Assembly: GCF_001510715.1 (NCBI RefSeq)
Contig: NZ_LMTJ01000003.1
Location: forward strand, 174,972 to 238,971
Direction of reading: 5' to 3'
Length of the DNA: 64,000 nucleotides
DNA from: Bacillus sp. FJAT-29814
GTDB lineage: Bacteria > Bacillota > Bacilli > Bacillales > Cytobacillaceae
Shown: piece by piece, positions 61,934-64,000 of the stretch
Position numbering within the stretch: the stretch's first letter is position 1
Layout of the letters: each line of letters starts with the position of its first letter
Program-made: the position numbers and the translations under genes
Notes under the pieces: model-generated
The model's database searches: none
The model's input: the letters and a program-made list of their open reading frames with translations, nothing else
Told to the model about the DNA's origin: nothing

Positions 61934-63391
61934 TCAGCCTGTCTTTTCTGTTTCTCGAGGATTGTATTCCTTTTCCCAGAAATCGGCATCTTCAATGCCA
62001 AGCTTTACCGGATCAAAAACTGGATCCTTGCCGTCTTTCAGCTGTGCCTCGTAGTCTTTCAGCACTTTCAGGGTAGGTTTGGTGAGCAGTAGAATCGCGA
62101 TAATGTTCAGCCAAGCCATACTTCCTACGCCGACGTCACCTAATGCCCACGCCATAGACGCTGTTTTCACGCTTCCATAGAATACCATTCCACAAATGAC
62201 TATTTTCAGAGCAAAAATTGTCCATGGACGCTTTGTTTTTCTATTAATATAGGCAAGGTTTGTTTCTGCCATGTAATAGTAGGCCATGATTGTTGTAAAA
62301 GCGAAGAAGAATAAAGATAATGCTACGAATGGAGCACCAAAGCCAGGGAAAACTGACTCAACGGCAGCCTGAGTATACCCAGGACCTGGTTCGATGTCAG
62401 CCAAGTTGTTGACGATCGCCGGCTTGTCATCAGGCGTAACATTGTACATGCCAGTAATAATGATCATAAAGGCTGTGGCAGAGCAAACCAATAATGTATC
62501 TACGTAGACGGAGAATGCCTGGACAATCCCTTGTTTTGCAGGATGGGATACTTCTGCTGCTGCAGCGGCATGCGGACCGGTACCTTGGCCGGCTTCATTG
62601 GAGTAAATCCCGCGTTTTACACCCCAAGAAATCGCAGCACCCAAAATACCGCCAAATGCAGCGTCTGCACCAAAGGCACTTGAGAAAATCAGTCTTAGAA
62701 CCTCAGGCACTTGTGAAATGTTCATGAACGTGATTAATAGCGCTACAATTATATAACCTGCAGCCATAAACGGAACGACAAACTCGGCAACACGGGCAAT
62801 TCGTTTTACGCCGCCGAAAATAATGATGGCAAGCAATACAACTAGCAAAGCACCAGTGATTGCAGGGCTAATTCCGAAAGCGTTTTCAACACTTAAGGCG
62901 ATACTATTTGCCTGAACGCCAGGCAAGAGAAGTCCTGTAGCAATTACCGTTACAACGGCAAATAACACTGCATACCATTTAATCTTTAATCCTTTTTCTA
63001 TGTAGTATGCAGGACCGCCGCGGAATAGGCCATCTTGTTTTACTTTATAAATTTGCCCTAAAGTAGATTCAATAAATGCGGAAGCGGCTCCAAGGAAAGC
63101 CATAGCCCACATCCAGAACACCGCACCAGGGCCACCAAAGGCAATAGCAGTTGCTACCCCGGCGATATTACCGGTTCCGACCCGTCCTGAAAGCGCCAGT
63201 GATAGTGCTTGGAAAGAAGAGATTCCGGCTTCGGATTTGCCGCCTTTAAACATCAACCCGTAGATGTCTTTCATATGTCTTACTTGTAGACCCCTTGTTA
63301 CGATTGTGTAAAACAACCCTACCCCTAAACAAAGATAAATGAGTGCTTGGCTCCAAATAATATCATTAAGCCAATTAACAACTGTCTCCAT
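61934..63391 (-). CDS. Na+/alanine (glycine) symporter, AgcS family
   Basis: A 485-residue integral membrane symporter with about eleven hydrophobic segments. The AGCS family signature is clear: SLALSGRVGTGNIAGVATAIAFGG, GGPAYYIEKGL, and SNEAGQGTGPHAAAAAEVSHPAKQG. Such proteins (for example B. subtilis AlsT, GlnT, YrbD) import alanine, glycine or glutamine with sodium. Beside the murein-peptide operon it could take up or return D- or L-alanine. It starts at ATG 63391 after AGGGGG. Confidence 0.93.
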   Translation of the reverse strand: METVVNWLNDIIWSQALIYLCLGVGLFYTIVTRGLQVRHMKDIYGLMFKGGKSEAGISSFQALSLALSGRVGTGNIAGVATAIAFGGPGAVFWMWAMAFLGAASAFIESTLGQIYKVKQDGLFRGGPAYYIEKGLKIKWYAVLFAVVTVIATGLLLPGVQANSIALSVENAFGISPAITGALLVVLLAIIIFGGVKRIARVAEFVVPFMAAGYIIVALLITFMNISQVPEVLRLIFSSAFGADAAFGGILGAAISWGVKRGIYSNEAGQGTGPHAAAAAEVSHPAKQGIVQAFSVYVDTLLVCSATAFMIIITGMYNVTPDDKPAIVNNLADIEPGPGYTQAAVESVFPGFGAPFVALSLFFFAFTTIMAYYYMAETNLAYINRKTKRPWTIFALKIVICGMVFYGSVKTASMAWALGDVGVGSMAWLNIIAILLLTKPTLKVLKDYEAQLKDGKDPVFDPVKLGIEDADFWEKEYNPRETEKTG

Positions 63392-63504
63392 AAAATTCCC
63401 CCTTTGTCCTTTAATGCTTCTTAATTATATAACAATTTTGTTATTAAATAAAGAATATTCCATATATTTTGAATATTATTGCGAAATAATATCTTTTAAA
63501 AGAG

Positions 63505-63540
63505 TGTAAAAAACACGCTGAACAAGTGATTCAGCGTGCA
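63505..63540 (-). terminator. Intrinsic terminator of the MMPL transporter gene
   Basis: On the minus strand CACGCTGAA and TTCAGCGTG form a 9-bp stem followed by TTTTTTAC. Confidence 0.9.
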
Positions 63541-63557
63541 AATGGATGAATGTTCCT

Positions 63558-64000
63558 CTAATTTTTTCTAAATGGCCACCAGTTGGCTTCACCAAAGGTC
63601 CTTACCATGACTGGAACAAACAATGGCAGAACAACCAAGGCATATAAAGCTAGCCCGATTAGGAGAATCGTGGCAATTTGCAGTAATGACAATACTCCGG
63701 ATGGCATCATCGCTGCAAAGGTTCCTCCGAGGATAATTGCTGCTGATATGATGACGGAGCCCATTTTCTTCATCGATTCGTGAATTGCTTGTTCTACTGG
63801 CAAGTCTTTAAATTCGTTGAAGCGGTCCATTAAGAAAATGCTGTAGTCAATTCCAAGTGCAACCAAAATGACGAAAGCAAAGAATGGTACCGCCCAGCTT
63901 ATGCCGGTATAACCCAGCCAATTCATGAAAATTACTTCGGAAATGGACATCGATGTATAATAGGTCAGGATTAACGAGCCTATTAGGTAAATTGGCATAA
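63558..64000 (-). CDS. MMPL family transporter, C-terminal fragment (cut by window edge)
   Basis: At least 146 C-terminal residues of a large RND-type transporter. The visible part has the last four membrane helices with VALGIDYSIFLMDRFNEF (the conserved Gly-Asp-Tyr motif of the proton-relay helix) and SAAIILGGTFAAMMPSG. Family relatives in Bacillus (YdgH, YdfJ) and mycobacterial MmpL proteins export lipids or drugs. The N-terminal part and the start codon lie beyond position 64000, so the substrate and length are unknown. Confidence 0.88.
   Translation of the reverse strand, partial: MPIYLIGSLILTYYTSMSISEVIFMNWLGYTGISWAVPFFAFVILVALGIDYSIFLMDRFNEFKDLPVEQAIHESMKKMGSVIISAAIILGGTFAAMMPSGVLSLLQIATILLIGLALYALVVLPLFVPVMVRTFGEANWWPFRKN

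Overview
This window is chromosomal DNA from a low-GC, Gram-positive, spore-former-type Bacillaceae bacterium (Bacillus/Neobacillus/Mesobacillus-like). The call rests on B. subtilis-like operons (cysH-cysP-sat-cysC-sirB, dppABCDE-ykfABCD, sbcDC), strong purine-rich ribosome binding sites, frequent TTG/GTG starts, and sigma-A-type promoters and U-tract terminators. I see no rRNA, tRNA, prophage, insertion sequence or CRISPR array.

Layout. 0-5.3 kb: a truncated manganese/cation efflux gene, then a sulfate assimilation operon (yezD-like small gene, cysH, cysP, sat, cysC, sirB). 5.4-11.2 kb: housekeeping genes (aldo-keto reductase, YitT-type membrane protein, CBS protein, aspartase, an unusual double-ferredoxin protein, a stand-alone receiver with Asp changed to Glu). 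11.5-25.6 kb: a nitrogen/purine-linked block, with an NCS1 permease, a divergent PucR-type activator, and a seven-gene operon (DUF2877, FdrA, DUF1116, ankyrin-TPR protein, carbamate kinase, permease, guanine deaminase). An esterase and an NCS2 purine permease follow. The FdrA/DUF1116/DUF2877/carbamate kinase set matches the oxamate carbamoyltransferase system of E. coli anaerobic allantoin use, but no allantoin genes are here, so the substrate is open. 25.8-32 kb: small and envelope genes (VanW lipoprotein, PadR-HAAS-DUF4173 module, AIM24 protein) and a decayed amino-acid permease. 32-38 kb: a candidate structured small RNA or leader, SulP transporter plus ArsR regulator, a B12-binding radical SAM protein and a cold-shock gene. 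37.3-41.6 kb: sbcDC. 41.7-41.9 kb: a 52-bp tandem repeat array.

41.9-51.4 kb: flavoprotein, UDG-family protein, an alpha/beta hydrolase broken by an in-frame stop, two acetyltransferases, a lipoprotein, type II pantothenate kinase, selenocysteine-specific elongation factor SelB, and a TerD/zinc-ribbon/TerB fusion with a Gln/Asn-rich linker. 51.6-61.9 kb: the dpp-ykf operon for murein-peptide uptake and breakdown, ending in a cytoplasmic class A beta-lactamase-like hydrolase. 61.9-64 kb: an AgcS-type Na+/amino-acid symporter and the C-terminal end of an MMPL transporter cut by the window edge.

The observations I rate highest are the purine-linked carbamoyl-transfer operon with its embedded ankyrin-TPR gene, the candidate three-way-junction RNA at about 32.24-32.36 kb, an orphan selB, the apparent non-AUG start of cysP, and the phospho-site-substituted receiver.
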